Counted from the stretch's first letter, positions 13,500-21,501 are shown. The stretch: 33,705 bases of DNA from a bacterium (GCA_035528375.1 DATKYS010000100.1:1-33705); one strand, 5' to 3'. Notes: generated by a model from the sequence alone, not told the origin. Translations and numbers: made by a program.

Positions 13500-14912
13500 C
13501 TAGTAGAGCGCCTTGATCTCGCCCCAGGTGCTGTTTTTCACCCCGACGTCCTCGGTCGAGAAATCCCAGACGATGTCATTGTGGGTTTCGTTGCCCAGCG
13601 CGTCGGCCAGGCCGGCGGCCACGGTGCAGGTGATGGTGTCGGTATAGGGCAGGTCGTCGTCGGGAGTGAATTTGCAGACGACGTCGAGGGGGTCTATGTC
13701 GTCAACGTGCAGGACCCCCGATATCACGCCGGTCGGGGAAAGGCCGCCGACGCTGAAGGTCGGGGCGAAACTGTGGATGTTCCTCGATGTGTCCTCCACG
13801 GTGAACTCGATGGTCGCGACGTCCACCCCGGAAAAGTCGTCCCACACGTGAAAGACGATCGTCGTCTCCACGGGCACGTCCTCGGCGCCGTCGGCGGGGT
13901 TCATGCCGGTCACCTCGGGCGGGCTGAAGTCCTCGACGGGTTCGCCCTCGGTCGTGAAATCCCAGACTACGTCATGGTCTGTTTCGTTGCCAAGTATGTC
14001 GGCCAGACCGGCGGCCACGGTGCAGGTGATGACGTCGGCGTAGGGCAGGTCCGAGTCGGGGGTGAAGGTGCAGGCGACGTCGAGGGGGTCCGTATCGTCA
14101 ATGTACAGGACCCCCGATATTAAGCCGGTCGGGGAGAGGCCTCCGACGCTGAAGGCCAGGGCGAAACTGTGGATGTTCCTCGATGTGTCCTCCACGGTGA
14201 ACTCGATGGTCGCCACGTCCACCCCGGAGATGTCGTCCACCACGTGAAAGGTGATCGTCGTTTCCGCGGGCACGTCCCCGGCGCCGTCGGCGGGATTCAT
14301 GCCGGTCACCTCTGGCGGGAGGTAGTCCTCGACGGTGTCGTCCTCCCAGTAGCAGCGGAGCATGAAGTCGCCGAAGAGGTCCATCGGGGACCAGTCTCCC
14401 AGGTAGCCGGTCCAGTTGTGCGTGCCGGCCTCGGCGTCCACGCCCACCGAGTCGCAATACGGGTAATCGCCGAACTGCTCGAAGGCGATGTAGAAGATAC
14501 TGGTGGACAGGGCGACGGCGGCGTCAATCCACTCGAAGGAGCCTGGATCGGTGAACCCGAGATAGGCGTGGTCGAGGTCCGCGCCGGGATAGCCGCTCAC
14601 GTCATCGAAGACGTGCATGTAGCAGCCCTGGTAGGTGCTGTCGGGCCAATCGGGGTAAGTCGCGGCTCCGTACGCGGTGACCGTGCCGTCGGCGACCCCG
14701 CCGGTCTTCTCGTCGTCGAACTGAACGGCCCAGTAGTTGCCGCCGGTGTACCAGCACCAAAAATAGCTTAAGGTGCCGTCGTCCCAGTAGAACTCGTACT
14801 CCGCCGGCGGATCGGGGTGGGAGTTGACGGGCGGCCCGGTGGCGGACACGGCCAGCCACGAAGCCGCGACTCCCGTGACTAACACGAAGATGAAAAGAAA
14901 CATCTTTCGCAT
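13500..14912 (-). CDS. WDDG/KALY family secreted protein with two Ig-like modules (copy E, 470 aa)
   Basis: The longest family member. The ATG follows GGGGGAGGAT and begins a signal peptide (about 1-25). Residues about 36-192 are the WDDG domain (FYWDDG 41-46, QGCYMHVFDDVSGYPG, FYIAFEQFGDY, FGDFMLRCYWEDD). Two Ig-like/Big_5-type modules follow at 199-322 and 331-454. They are a tandem duplication with a 132-residue period and both contain EVTGMNPADG, SGVDVATIEFTVEDTSRN and ISGVL. The protein ends STWGEIKALY. The second module plus tail matches copy F almost exactly (TEDVGVKNSTWGEIKALY), so it may have come from a neighbour by recombination. An extended rod-like surface protein is plausible (inference). 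Confidence 0.9.
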   Translation of the reverse strand: MRKMFLFIFVLVTGVAASWLAVSATGPPVNSHPDPPAEYEFYWDDGTLSYFWCWYTGGNYWAVQFDDEKTGGVADGTVTAYGAATYPDWPDSTYQGCYMHVFDDVSGYPGADLDHAYLGFTDPGSFEWIDAAVALSTSIFYIAFEQFGDYPYCDSVGVDAEAGTHNWTGYLGDWSPMDLFGDFMLRCYWEDDTVEDYLPPEVTGMNPADGAGDVPAETTITFHVVDDISGVDVATIEFTVEDTSRNIHSFALAFSVGGLSPTGLISGVLYIDDTDPLDVACTFTPDSDLPYADVITCTVAAGLADILGNETDHDVVWDFTTEGEPVEDFSPPEVTGMNPADGAEDVPVETTIVFHVWDDFSGVDVATIEFTVEDTSRNIHSFAPTFSVGGLSPTGVISGVLHVDDIDPLDVVCKFTPDDDLPYTDTITCTVAAGLADALGNETHNDIVWDFSTEDVGVKNSTWGEIKALY

Positions 14913-14962
14913 GACATCCTCCCCCGTGTCTGAAATCGAAAGTTTTATGAAAATGCACGTTA

Positions 14963-14991
14963 TTTATAGCATAAAAAAAGAAGTCGGGCAA
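14963..14991 (-). promoter_or_regulatory. Predicted promoter of copy E
   Basis: On the minus strand, TTGCCC (-35, 14986-14991), a 17-bp spacer ending in TGC, and TATAAA (-10, 14963-14968). The same elements precede copies F and G. Confidence 0.65.
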
Positions 14992-15054
14992 GGTGTGCCA
15001 TCCAGGACGTAGTTAGGGGCGGTTTGGCAACCGCCCCCGTCCCGCCAGCGGGTG

Positions 15055-16071
15055 CTAGTAGAGCGCCTTGATCTCGCCCCAGGTGCTGTTTTTCACTCCG
15101 ACGTCCTCGGTCGAGAAATCCCAGACGACGTCCTGGCTGGTTTCGTTGCCCCGTTCGTCGGCCAGGCCGGCGGCCACGGTGCAGGTGATGGTGTCGGTAT
15201 AGGGCAGGTCGTCGTCGGGGGTGAAGGTGCAGACGACGTCGAGGGGGTCCGTGTCGTCAATGTACATGACCCCCGATATCACGCCGGCCGGGGAGAGACC
15301 GCCGGCGCTCAAGGCCACTGCGAAGCTGTGGATGTTCAACGAGGTGTCCTCCACGGTGAGCTCGATGGTCGCCACGTCCACCCCGGAGATGTCGTCCACC
15401 ACGTGGAAGACGATCGTCGTCTCCACGGACACGCCAACCTCGCCGTCATCGGGGTCCATGCCGGTCACCTCGGGCGGCTGGAAGTCCTCGATGGGTTCGC
15501 CATCCCAGTAGCAGCGGAGCATGAAGTCACCGAAAGACGTGCTGTTACCCCAGGAGCCCTGGTAACCGGTCCAGTTGTGCGAGCCGCTGGACGCGTCAAC
15601 GCCCATCGAGTCGCAGTTCGGGTAACCGCCGACCTGTTCGAAGGCGATGTAGAAGGTGCTGGTGGTCAGGGCGACGCCGGCGTCAAGCCACTCGAAGGAG
15701 CCTGGATTGGTGAACCCGAGGTAGGTGCGGTCGAGGTCCGCGCCGGGATACCCCCCGTCGTCGCCGAGCACGTGCATGTAGCAGCCCTGGTAGGTGCTGT
15801 CGGGCCAGCCGGGGTAGGTCGCGGCCCCGTAGGTGTTGACCACACCGTCGGTGATCCCGCCGGTCTTCTCGTCGTCGAAATCCACCGCCCAGTAGTTCCC
15901 GGCGGTCATCCAAACCCAGCCGCTGCTCAAAGTGCCGTCGTCCCAGTAGAACTCGTACTCCGCCGGCGGACCTGGGTGGGCGTTAAAGGCCGGTCCGGTG
16001 GTGGACAGCGTCAGGGGATACGCCGCGGCACCCATGACCAGCACGACGATGGCAATGAACACCTTTCGCAT
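15055..16071 (-). CDS. WDDG/KALY family secreted protein with one Ig-like module (copy F, 338 aa)
   Basis: The ATG at 16071 is preceded by AGGAGGATCTC, and a signal peptide follows (MRKVFIAIVVLVMGAAA). A longer open frame upstream runs through the promoter and is rejected. The WDDG domain has EYEFYWDDGTLSSGW, WAVDFDDEKTGG, QGCYMHVLGDDGGYPG, FYIAFEQVGGY and FGDFMLRCYWDG. One Ig-like module follows (PPEVTGMDPDDGEVGV, SGVDVATIELTVEDTS, GLADERGNET), then STWGEIKALY. The signal peptide and 5' flank are nearly identical to those of copy G, showing that gene and spacer were duplicated together. The function is unknown. Confidence 0.9.
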   Translation of the reverse strand: MRKVFIAIVVLVMGAAAYPLTLSTTGPAFNAHPGPPAEYEFYWDDGTLSSGWVWMTAGNYWAVDFDDEKTGGITDGVVNTYGAATYPGWPDSTYQGCYMHVLGDDGGYPGADLDRTYLGFTNPGSFEWLDAGVALTTSTFYIAFEQVGGYPNCDSMGVDASSGSHNWTGYQGSWGNSTSFGDFMLRCYWDGEPIEDFQPPEVTGMDPDDGEVGVSVETTIVFHVVDDISGVDVATIELTVEDTSLNIHSFAVALSAGGLSPAGVISGVMYIDDTDPLDVVCTFTPDDDLPYTDTITCTVAAGLADERGNETSQDVVWDFSTEDVGVKNSTWGEIKALY

Positions 16072-16123
16072 GAGATCCTCCTCCTGTAGTTGAAAGGACA
16101 AATTTATTCCCTTCCGACATACT

Positions 16124-16152
16124 TTTATAGCACATAAAATGGACACTGGCAA
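16124..16152 (-). promoter_or_regulatory. Predicted promoter of copy F
   Basis: On the minus strand, TTGCCA (-35, 16147-16152), a 17-bp spacer ending in TGC, and TATAAA (-10, 16124-16129). It lies about 52 bp upstream of the start codon. Confidence 0.65.
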
Positions 16153-16215
16153 GATGTTTTGTCCAAGGCGCAGCCGGGAAGGCGGTTTGGCGACCGCCCC
16201 CGATCTCCACGCGCC

Positions 16216-17238
16216 CTAGTACAGCGCCTTCACCCGCCCCCAGGTGGTGTCTTCCACCGACTGGTAATCCTTGGTAGTAAAGGTCCAGACGAAATCCTCA
16301 CCCATCCTATTACCACAACAATCAGCCAGTGTACCATCCACGGTGCAAGTAATAGTTTCACCTTCAGGCAGGTCGTCGTCAGGGAAAAAGATACAAACCA
16401 CGTCGTTGAGGTCGTCATCGTCTATGTATAGAGTTCCCGATATCACACGGATCGGGGAGAGGCCACCGATGTTGAAGGCCAGGGCGAAGCTGTGGACGTT
16501 CTTCGAGGCGTCCTCCACGGTGAACTCGATGGTCGCCACGTCCACCCCGGAGATGTCGTCCACCACGTGGAAGACGATCGTCGTGTCCACGGGCACGTCC
16601 TCGGCGCCGTCGGCGGGATCCATGCCGGTCACATATGGTGAGCTGTCATCTTCTGGTATCTCATCGTTCCAGTAGCAACGGATCATGAAATCACTGAAGG
16701 CGGTTGACGGGGCCCAGGAGCCCTGGTAGCCGGTCCAGTTGTGCGTCCCGGCCACGGCGTCCACACCAATGGCGTCTGTATACGGGTAATTCCCAAACTG
16801 CCGGAAGGCGATGTAGAAGACACCACCATCCACAAAGACCGGGCTGCCGGGATAAACCCACTCGAAGACTCCACCCTGGGTGAACCCCAGGTATTCGTTG
16901 TCGAGGCTGCTCCCCGGATAGCCGCCCACGTCCTCAAAGGTGTGCATGTAGCAACCCTGATACGTCGAGTCCGGCCAGTCTGGATAGGCCACAGCGCCAT
17001 ATTTAGTGACGTAGCCATCAGCGCCGCCGGTCTTCGCCTGGTCGAATTTAACGGCCCAGTAGTTCCCGGCGGTGAACCAGACCCAGCAGCTACTCACGAT
17101 GCCGTCGTCCCAGTAGAACTCGTACTCCGTCGGCGGGCCTGGGTGGGCGTTAAAGGCCGGTCCGGTAGTGGACAGCGCCGGGGGATATGCCGAGGCGCCC
17201 ATGACCAGCACGACGATGGCAATGAACACCTTTCGCAT
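16216..17238 (-). CDS. WDDG/KALY family secreted protein with one Ig-like module (copy G, 340 aa, mosaic)
   Basis: The ATG is preceded by GAGGAGGATGTC; a signal peptide follows (MRKVFIAIVVLVMGASA). The WDDG domain contains EYEFYWDDGIVSSCW, WAVKFDQAKTGG, QGCYMHTFEDVGGYPG, FYIAFRQFGNY and FSDFMIRCYWND. The first half of its Ig-like module (DPADGAEDVPVDTTIVFHVV) is almost identical in DNA to copies C, E and F. The second half (about 16262-16440) is clearly different (DDDLNDVVCIFFPDDDLP, GTLADCCGNRMGED) and is visibly A/T-richer, as are parts of the WDDG domain. The gene looks like a mosaic of a divergent allele and a converted central segment. It closes TTWGRVKALY. The function is unknown. Confidence 0.9.
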   Translation of the reverse strand: MRKVFIAIVVLVMGASAYPPALSTTGPAFNAHPGPPTEYEFYWDDGIVSSCWVWFTAGNYWAVKFDQAKTGGADGYVTKYGAVAYPDWPDSTYQGCYMHTFEDVGGYPGSSLDNEYLGFTQGGVFEWVYPGSPVFVDGGVFYIAFRQFGNYPYTDAIGVDAVAGTHNWTGYQGSWAPSTAFSDFMIRCYWNDEIPEDDSSPYVTGMDPADGAEDVPVDTTIVFHVVDDISGVDVATIEFTVEDASKNVHSFALAFNIGGLSPIRVISGTLYIDDDDLNDVVCIFFPDDDLPEGETITCTVDGTLADCCGNRMGEDFVWTFTTKDYQSVEDTTWGRVKALY

Positions 17239-17290
17239 GACATCCTCCTCCTGTAGTTGATATTACAAGTTTATTCCTTTCCGACACAGT

Positions 17291-17319
17291 TTCATAGCAC
17301 ATAAAATGGACACCGGCAA
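17291..17319 (-). promoter_or_regulatory. Predicted promoter of copy G
   Basis: On the minus strand, TTGCCG (-35, 17314-17319), a 17-bp spacer ending in TGC, and TATGAA (-10, 17291-17296). The spacer bases are identical to those of the copy F promoter. Confidence 0.6.
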
Positions 17320-17382
17320 GATGTTCCGTCCAAGATGCAGCCGGGGGGGCGGTTTGCGACCGCTCCCCGTTCTCGCCAAGAC

Positions 17383-18000
17383 TCAGTACAGAGCCTTCCC
17401 CCGACCGCAAATAATGTCCTCGACGTTCGGATTTTCATCGTCGGAGCAGCAGCGCAGCAGGAAGTCCCCGAAGAGGGTCGTCGGGGACAGGAGCCCCGGC
17501 AGCCGGTCCAGTTGTGCGTCCCGGCCACGGAGTCCACGACCATCGCGTCGGTCGAAGGGTAGTTGCCTATCTGCTGGGAGATGTAGAAAACACCTGGTAC
17601 CGACTGCGGTGGGATTACATCCACACACTGGTACACGCCGCCCTGGGTGAACTGGAGAAGACCCCACCACGGGTCATCACCGGGATAGCCGCCGAGGTCA
17701 TCGAAGGTGTGCATGTCAACGCCCTGGGAGGAACCGTCGGGTCAACCGGTGTAGGTGCATGCACCGTAGAGAGTGACCACGCCGGGTCTCCCGTCGTTCT
17801 TAACATCGTCGAACTGCACGGCCCGGTAGTCGCCGCCGGTGAACCGGACCCAACCGCTGGACATGATGCCGTCGTCTCGGTAGAACTCGAACTCCTCCGG
17901 CGGCTGGGAATGGGCGTTGAGGCAGATGCCGGTGGTCGCCACGGTGTTGGCGGTCAGGGCCGCCGTGGCGAGAAAAAATGAGCCAAAACGCCTTTCTCAT
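17383..18000 (-). pseudogene. WDDG/KALY family pseudogene (copy H)
   Basis: A family-length gene without Ig module is readable only by changing frame. It starts MRKAFWLIFS at ATG 18000 with a GGGGG ribosome binding site. It shifts frame at an A6 run (17973-17978) and continues as TTGICLNAHSQPPEEFEFYRDDG. It meets an in-frame TGA at 17742-17744 where paralogs have Trp (WPDGS). It then continues as MHTFDDLGGYPG to AGTHNWTG. A one-base loss near 17486 shifts it again to LSPTTLFGDFLLRCCSDD. The end reads ICGRGKALY instead of TWGRVKALY, YW of WDDG is YR, and a residue is missing in FYIAFQQ. Several independent lesions mean it is not expressed as a full protein. It could still donate sequence to its neighbours. 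Confidence 0.85.
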
Positions 18001-18247
18001 TGTTCCCCCTTGGTGTGTGACAAGAATCTTGAACAGGGTAAAAGAACACCCTCACCTATAATATTTAACACGTTCTGACTCCCGTTTCAGAATAAAAAAG
18101 GCCTTGCTCCGATTCCGAGCCAACCGGTGAATCGTCCACCGCCTGGAGCGGTATGACCCGCCTCCCCGACTCTCCGCTCACCGTACCCGGCCCGCTATCC
18201 ATAAAAAAAGGGCGGCTCCGAGAGCCGCCCGTAGGTACCGGATGTGT
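18001..18247. other. Intergenic region upstream of pseudogene H
   Basis: No gene is seen. The part next to H is A/T-rich (18057-18070) and may hold its old promoter. A second A-run near 18092-18099 followed by a weak GC hairpin may be a decayed terminator. The functional terminator of copy I is at 18203-18230. Confidence 0.4.
18203..18230 (-). terminator. Terminator of copy I
   Basis: On the minus strand the stem GGGCGGCT/AGCCGCCC (18223-18230 with 18210-18217) has a five-base loop and runs into T7 (A run at 18203-18209). It lies 18 bp after the stop codon. Confidence 0.88.
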
Positions 18248-18865
18248 CTAGTACAGGGCCTTGACGGCGCCCCAGGTGGTCTCATTGACGGCAACCTCAT
18301 CCCAGTAGCAACGGAGCATGAAGTCGCCGAAGGCGGTCGAAGGGGCCCAGGAGCCCTGGTAGCCGGTCCAGTCGTGCGTCCCGGCCACGGCGTCCACGCC
18401 TATCGAGTCGGCCTGCGGGTAGTTCCCGACCTGCTGGAAGGCGATGTAGAAGACGGCGTCGGTCACATCAATGACGGGATCGGAATCTATCCACTGGAAA
18501 ACGCCGCCCGCGGTGAACATCAAGTTCTCAAACCCCAGGTCTGTGCCCGGGTAGCCGCCCAGGTCCGAGAAGGTGTGGAGGTTGGTGCCCTGGAAGGGGG
18601 TGTCCGGCCAACCAGGATAGGTCACGGCACCGTAAGTGTTTACCGTACCGGTAGATCCGCCGGTCTTGACCTCGTCGAACTGCACGCCCCAGTAGTTGCC
18701 GCCGGTGAACCAGATCCAACCGCTGGACATAATCCCGTCATCCCAGTAGAACTCATACTCGGCCGGGGGCTGAGGATGAGTGTTGAACGGGATGCCGGAG
18801 GTAACCAGGCTGTTGGCGGCGAAGGCCGCAACGGCAACAAGCAGCAATAGCACGAGCTTCTTCAT
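18248..18865 (-). CDS. WDDG/KALY family secreted protein (copy I, 205 aa, no Ig module)
   Basis: The ATG at 18865 lies after GGAGGAAATGT and begins a signal peptide (MKKLVLLLLVAVAAFAANS). The longer frame overlaps the promoter and is rejected. The protein is closest to copies A and B at the other end of the window, sharing NSLVTSGIP, WIWFTGGNYWGVQFDEVKTGG, FYIAFQQVGNYPQADSIGVD and TTWGAVKALY. The otherwise conserved QGCYMHTF block reads QGTNLHTF, so the first of the two shared Cys is lost. It is the promoter-distal end of the cluster and is followed upstream by the DUF2723 gene in the same direction. The function is unknown; presumably exported. Confidence 0.9.
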   Translation of the reverse strand: MKKLVLLLLVAVAAFAANSLVTSGIPFNTHPQPPAEYEFYWDDGIMSSGWIWFTGGNYWGVQFDEVKTGGSTGTVNTYGAVTYPGWPDTPFQGTNLHTFSDLGGYPGTDLGFENLMFTAGGVFQWIDSDPVIDVTDAVFYIAFQQVGNYPQADSIGVDAVAGTHDWTGYQGSWAPSTAFGDFMLRCYWDEVAVNETTWGAVKALY

Positions 18866-18938
18866 ACATTTCCTCCGGATGTTGTTGGTTCGCAAAATCG
18901 TTAGCCCCGTCGGAGAAGCCGACAGGTAACACAAGGAA

Positions 18939-18967
18939 AATCTAGCACCCCGTCTGGTGAATGTCAA
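18939..18967 (-). promoter_or_regulatory. Predicted promoter of copy I
   Basis: On the minus strand, a consensus TTGACA (-35, 18962-18967), a 17-bp spacer ending in TGC, and TAGATT (-10, 18939-18944). It overlaps nothing; the DUF2723 stop codon is just 10 bp away. Confidence 0.7.
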
Positions 18968-18976
18968 GAACTATTC

Positions 18977-21499
18977 TTATTGAATGTCAGTCTCATTAAA
19001 ATACGCCAGACGCGCCTCGGCGAACGCCTTCTGATCACCGGGGGTCCGAGGTCCGGCCAGGCGGAGGAACTCCCGGTACAGAATCGCCGCGTCCGCCGCC
19101 CCCATCGGCGAGAGCTCGACGAGCCTGGCGAAGTGAAAGTAAACCTCCGGCTCGTCGGGCATGAGGACCAGGCAGCGATGGTACAGCTCCTCGGCCTCGT
19201 CGTAGCGACCGGCCTCGTGGGTGCAGACGGCCTGGTTTAAAAGCGCCTGAGTCATGGAGGGATCGGCGCGGAACGCGTCGGCGAAGCGGGCCGCCGCGAG
19301 GTCCAGCTCGCCCCTCGCCTGGTGGAGGAGCCCCAGATCGTATCCGACCACCGCCGCCCCCGGGGCGATGCGCCGCGCCTCGTTCAGCGGCGTTTCGGCC
19401 TCGTCGAGACGACCCTCGCTCAAGAGAATGGCGGCCAGGCCGGTCAGCGCCTCGAGGTGGGCGGGATCGAGCTCCAGAGCCCGGCGGTAGGCGGTCTCCG
19501 CCTCGCCCATCCGCTCCTGCCGCACGAGGTTCGCGGCCAGGTTGGAGTGGACCCCGGCCTCATCGGGCATCCGCTCCACGAGCCACCGCCAGGCGCGCTC
19601 CGCCTCGCCCAGGTATCCCTTCGATTCGTAGAAGAGGGCCAGGTTCTCCCCGGCCGCGAGGGCCGACGGACCGGAGAGCTCCCGCGCCCGCTTCAGGAAA
19701 TCCACGGCCCGCTCGTCGTCGCCCAGCTCCGCCGCCAGGGCACCGGCGTTGGCCAGGAGCGCCGCGTCGTCGGCGGAGAGCGAAACCGCCGCCTCATAGT
19801 GACCGAGGGCCAGACGGTCCAACCCCAGCGCGTCGAGGGTTTCGGCCAGCCTGGCCCGCGGTTGCCAGTTCTTTCCGGCGACGAGGTCGGCTAGGGCCAG
19901 TTGACCCGCGGCGCACCCCGGGAAACCGGCGCCCAGCGCGTGGGACAGCCGCGAGAGCGGGTACTGGAGGGCCAGGTTCCGCGAGGCAACGTCGGGGTAA
20001 ACCCCGGGACGCCGTTCCAGATACTCGAGGGCGCTCACCGTCGCCCCCTCGACGACGGATGGGTAACGGTACCCCAGGCCGGTCGGCTGTAGCCCTCTGT
20101 CCGGCAGCCCCTCGGGCACGAGCCCGGTTACCGGGCGGTGCGCCCGGAGTGCGGGGATGAGAAAATCGTCCCCGTACTCCGCCTGCGTCCGACGGAGGAA
20201 GCGGAAGAGTGGCTCCACGTCTGGGCGGAGGTCGGCGGTTTCGTGCAGGGCCAGGGCGCCGAAGAGGTCGTCGGTGCGGGCCAGGAGCTGGGAACCGGGG
20301 GGGGCGACGCGGAGGACATCGGCGGCGAACCGCTCCGCCAGCCTGTCTCCCGCGCGCGCGTGCCCCGCGTGGTAGGCAAACAGAACCCCGGCCACGGCGA
20401 CGGGCAAGAGCGGCATGGACCGGCCCAGCCAGCGGTCCTTGAACCGCCTCTGGGCCCGGGCGAGACCGAGCCCGGCCAGAAGGGCCAGGGCCGCCGCGGG
20501 TCCCAGAAGGTAGGCGTCAACGTCCGGTTTGGCGTACCCGGCGGTGAGAAAGAGGCCCACCGCAACCCAGGAGATTAGGGCCGCGGCCCAGCGCGGGCGC
20601 TCCACGAAACAGAAGACCAGCCCGAGGAGGATGGGGACCAGAATCAGCCAGCCCCGCTCCATCACCAACAGCAGGGCCAGGCGGCCGAGGCGCGCCAGAT
20701 AACCGGTCGCCGTGCCGCTGAAGAGGGCCGTCCCGTAATCGCCGCCCCGCAGGTGCGCAAGGAGCGCCCCCAGTGTCCGCGGATCCCCCCAGTTCACCGC
20801 GGAGGTAGACGCCGCCCGGAGCGGCAGGTAGAGATAGGCCGAGAGCCCGAGGAGAAAGGCGGCGGCCGCCAGGGCCCCCGAACGTGGCTCCAGGTCCCGC
20901 CACGGTACGAGGACCAGGAGGGCGGGCAGGAGGAACAGGGCCGACAGGTGATGGGCCAGCGACAGGCCGTAGGCCAGCGCCAGGAGCGGGAAGAAGCGGG
21001 AGTCAGGCTTCGAATCCCCCTTTACCGTTCCGGCGGACCCCGCCGCCCCGCGCAGCTCGAGGGCCAGGTTCAGACAGACGAGCTGGAGAGCGAGGGAGAG
21101 GGCGTACACCTCGGCGGAGAGCGCCTCGAGCCAGGCCTGCTGGCCGAAAATCACCAGCACGCCGACGAAGACCGCGGCGACCGCGGACCCGGTCAGGCGG
21201 AGGCCCAGGCGCACGGCCAGCCCCGCGGCCAGAGCCATGGCCAACGCCGAGAAAAGGTTGAGCCCCCACGCCCCGCCCAGGGCGAGGAAAAGGAGGCCCG
21301 TCTGGAGGTACAGGGGGTAGCCGGTGGGGTGGGCCACGCCGAGGCTCGCCACGGCGGTCTGCAGCTCTCCGGCGTCTCCGGCGACCAGCCCGGGGGCCAG
21401 AGTGACGAGGTAGAGAACCAGCGCGACCGACGCCGCGAGCCACGGGAGCAGCCGTTCGATGCCGCGTGCGCTTTGTCTCGGAACCGCGTCGGTCGTCAC
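18977..21499 (-). CDS. DUF2723-type membrane glycosyltransferase-like protein with C-terminal TPRs
   Basis: The GTG at 21499, two bases after the upstream stop and behind GGCGGA, gives 840 aa. A longer frame to 21736 is only the shadow of the asparaginase gene. About ten hydrophobic helices fill residues 15-350. Near the N-terminus are GDAGELQTA (41-49) and HPTGYPLY (57-64), the acidic and aromatic motifs of DUF2723 proteins, which belong to the GT-C/O-mannosyltransferase-like group (family knowledge). The last 330 residues carry about seven TPRs (LAETLDALGLDRLALGHY to AILYREFLRLAG). It probably transfers a lipid-linked sugar to an exported protein or glycan, with the TPRs binding the partner (inference). 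It is last in a run starting with the wza-like gene. Confidence 0.85.
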   Translation of the reverse strand: MTTDAVPRQSARGIERLLPWLAASVALVLYLVTLAPGLVAGDAGELQTAVASLGVAHPTGYPLYLQTGLLFLALGGAWGLNLFSALAMALAAGLAVRLGLRLTGSAVAAVFVGVLVIFGQQAWLEALSAEVYALSLALQLVCLNLALELRGAAGSAGTVKGDSKPDSRFFPLLALAYGLSLAHHLSALFLLPALLVLVPWRDLEPRSGALAAAAFLLGLSAYLYLPLRAASTSAVNWGDPRTLGALLAHLRGGDYGTALFSGTATGYLARLGRLALLLVMERGWLILVPILLGLVFCFVERPRWAAALISWVAVGLFLTAGYAKPDVDAYLLGPAAALALLAGLGLARAQRRFKDRWLGRSMPLLPVAVAGVLFAYHAGHARAGDRLAERFAADVLRVAPPGSQLLARTDDLFGALALHETADLRPDVEPLFRFLRRTQAEYGDDFLIPALRAHRPVTGLVPEGLPDRGLQPTGLGYRYPSVVEGATVSALEYLERRPGVYPDVASRNLALQYPLSRLSHALGAGFPGCAAGQLALADLVAGKNWQPRARLAETLDALGLDRLALGHYEAAVSLSADDAALLANAGALAAELGDDERAVDFLKRARELSGPSALAAGENLALFYESKGYLGEAERAWRWLVERMPDEAGVHSNLAANLVRQERMGEAETAYRRALELDPAHLEALTGLAAILLSEGRLDEAETPLNEARRIAPGAAVVGYDLGLLHQARGELDLAAARFADAFRADPSMTQALLNQAVCTHEAGRYDEAEELYHRCLVLMPDEPEVYFHFARLVELSPMGAADAAILYREFLRLAGPRTPGDQKAFAEARLAYFNETDIQ

Positions 21500-21501
21500 G
21501 G

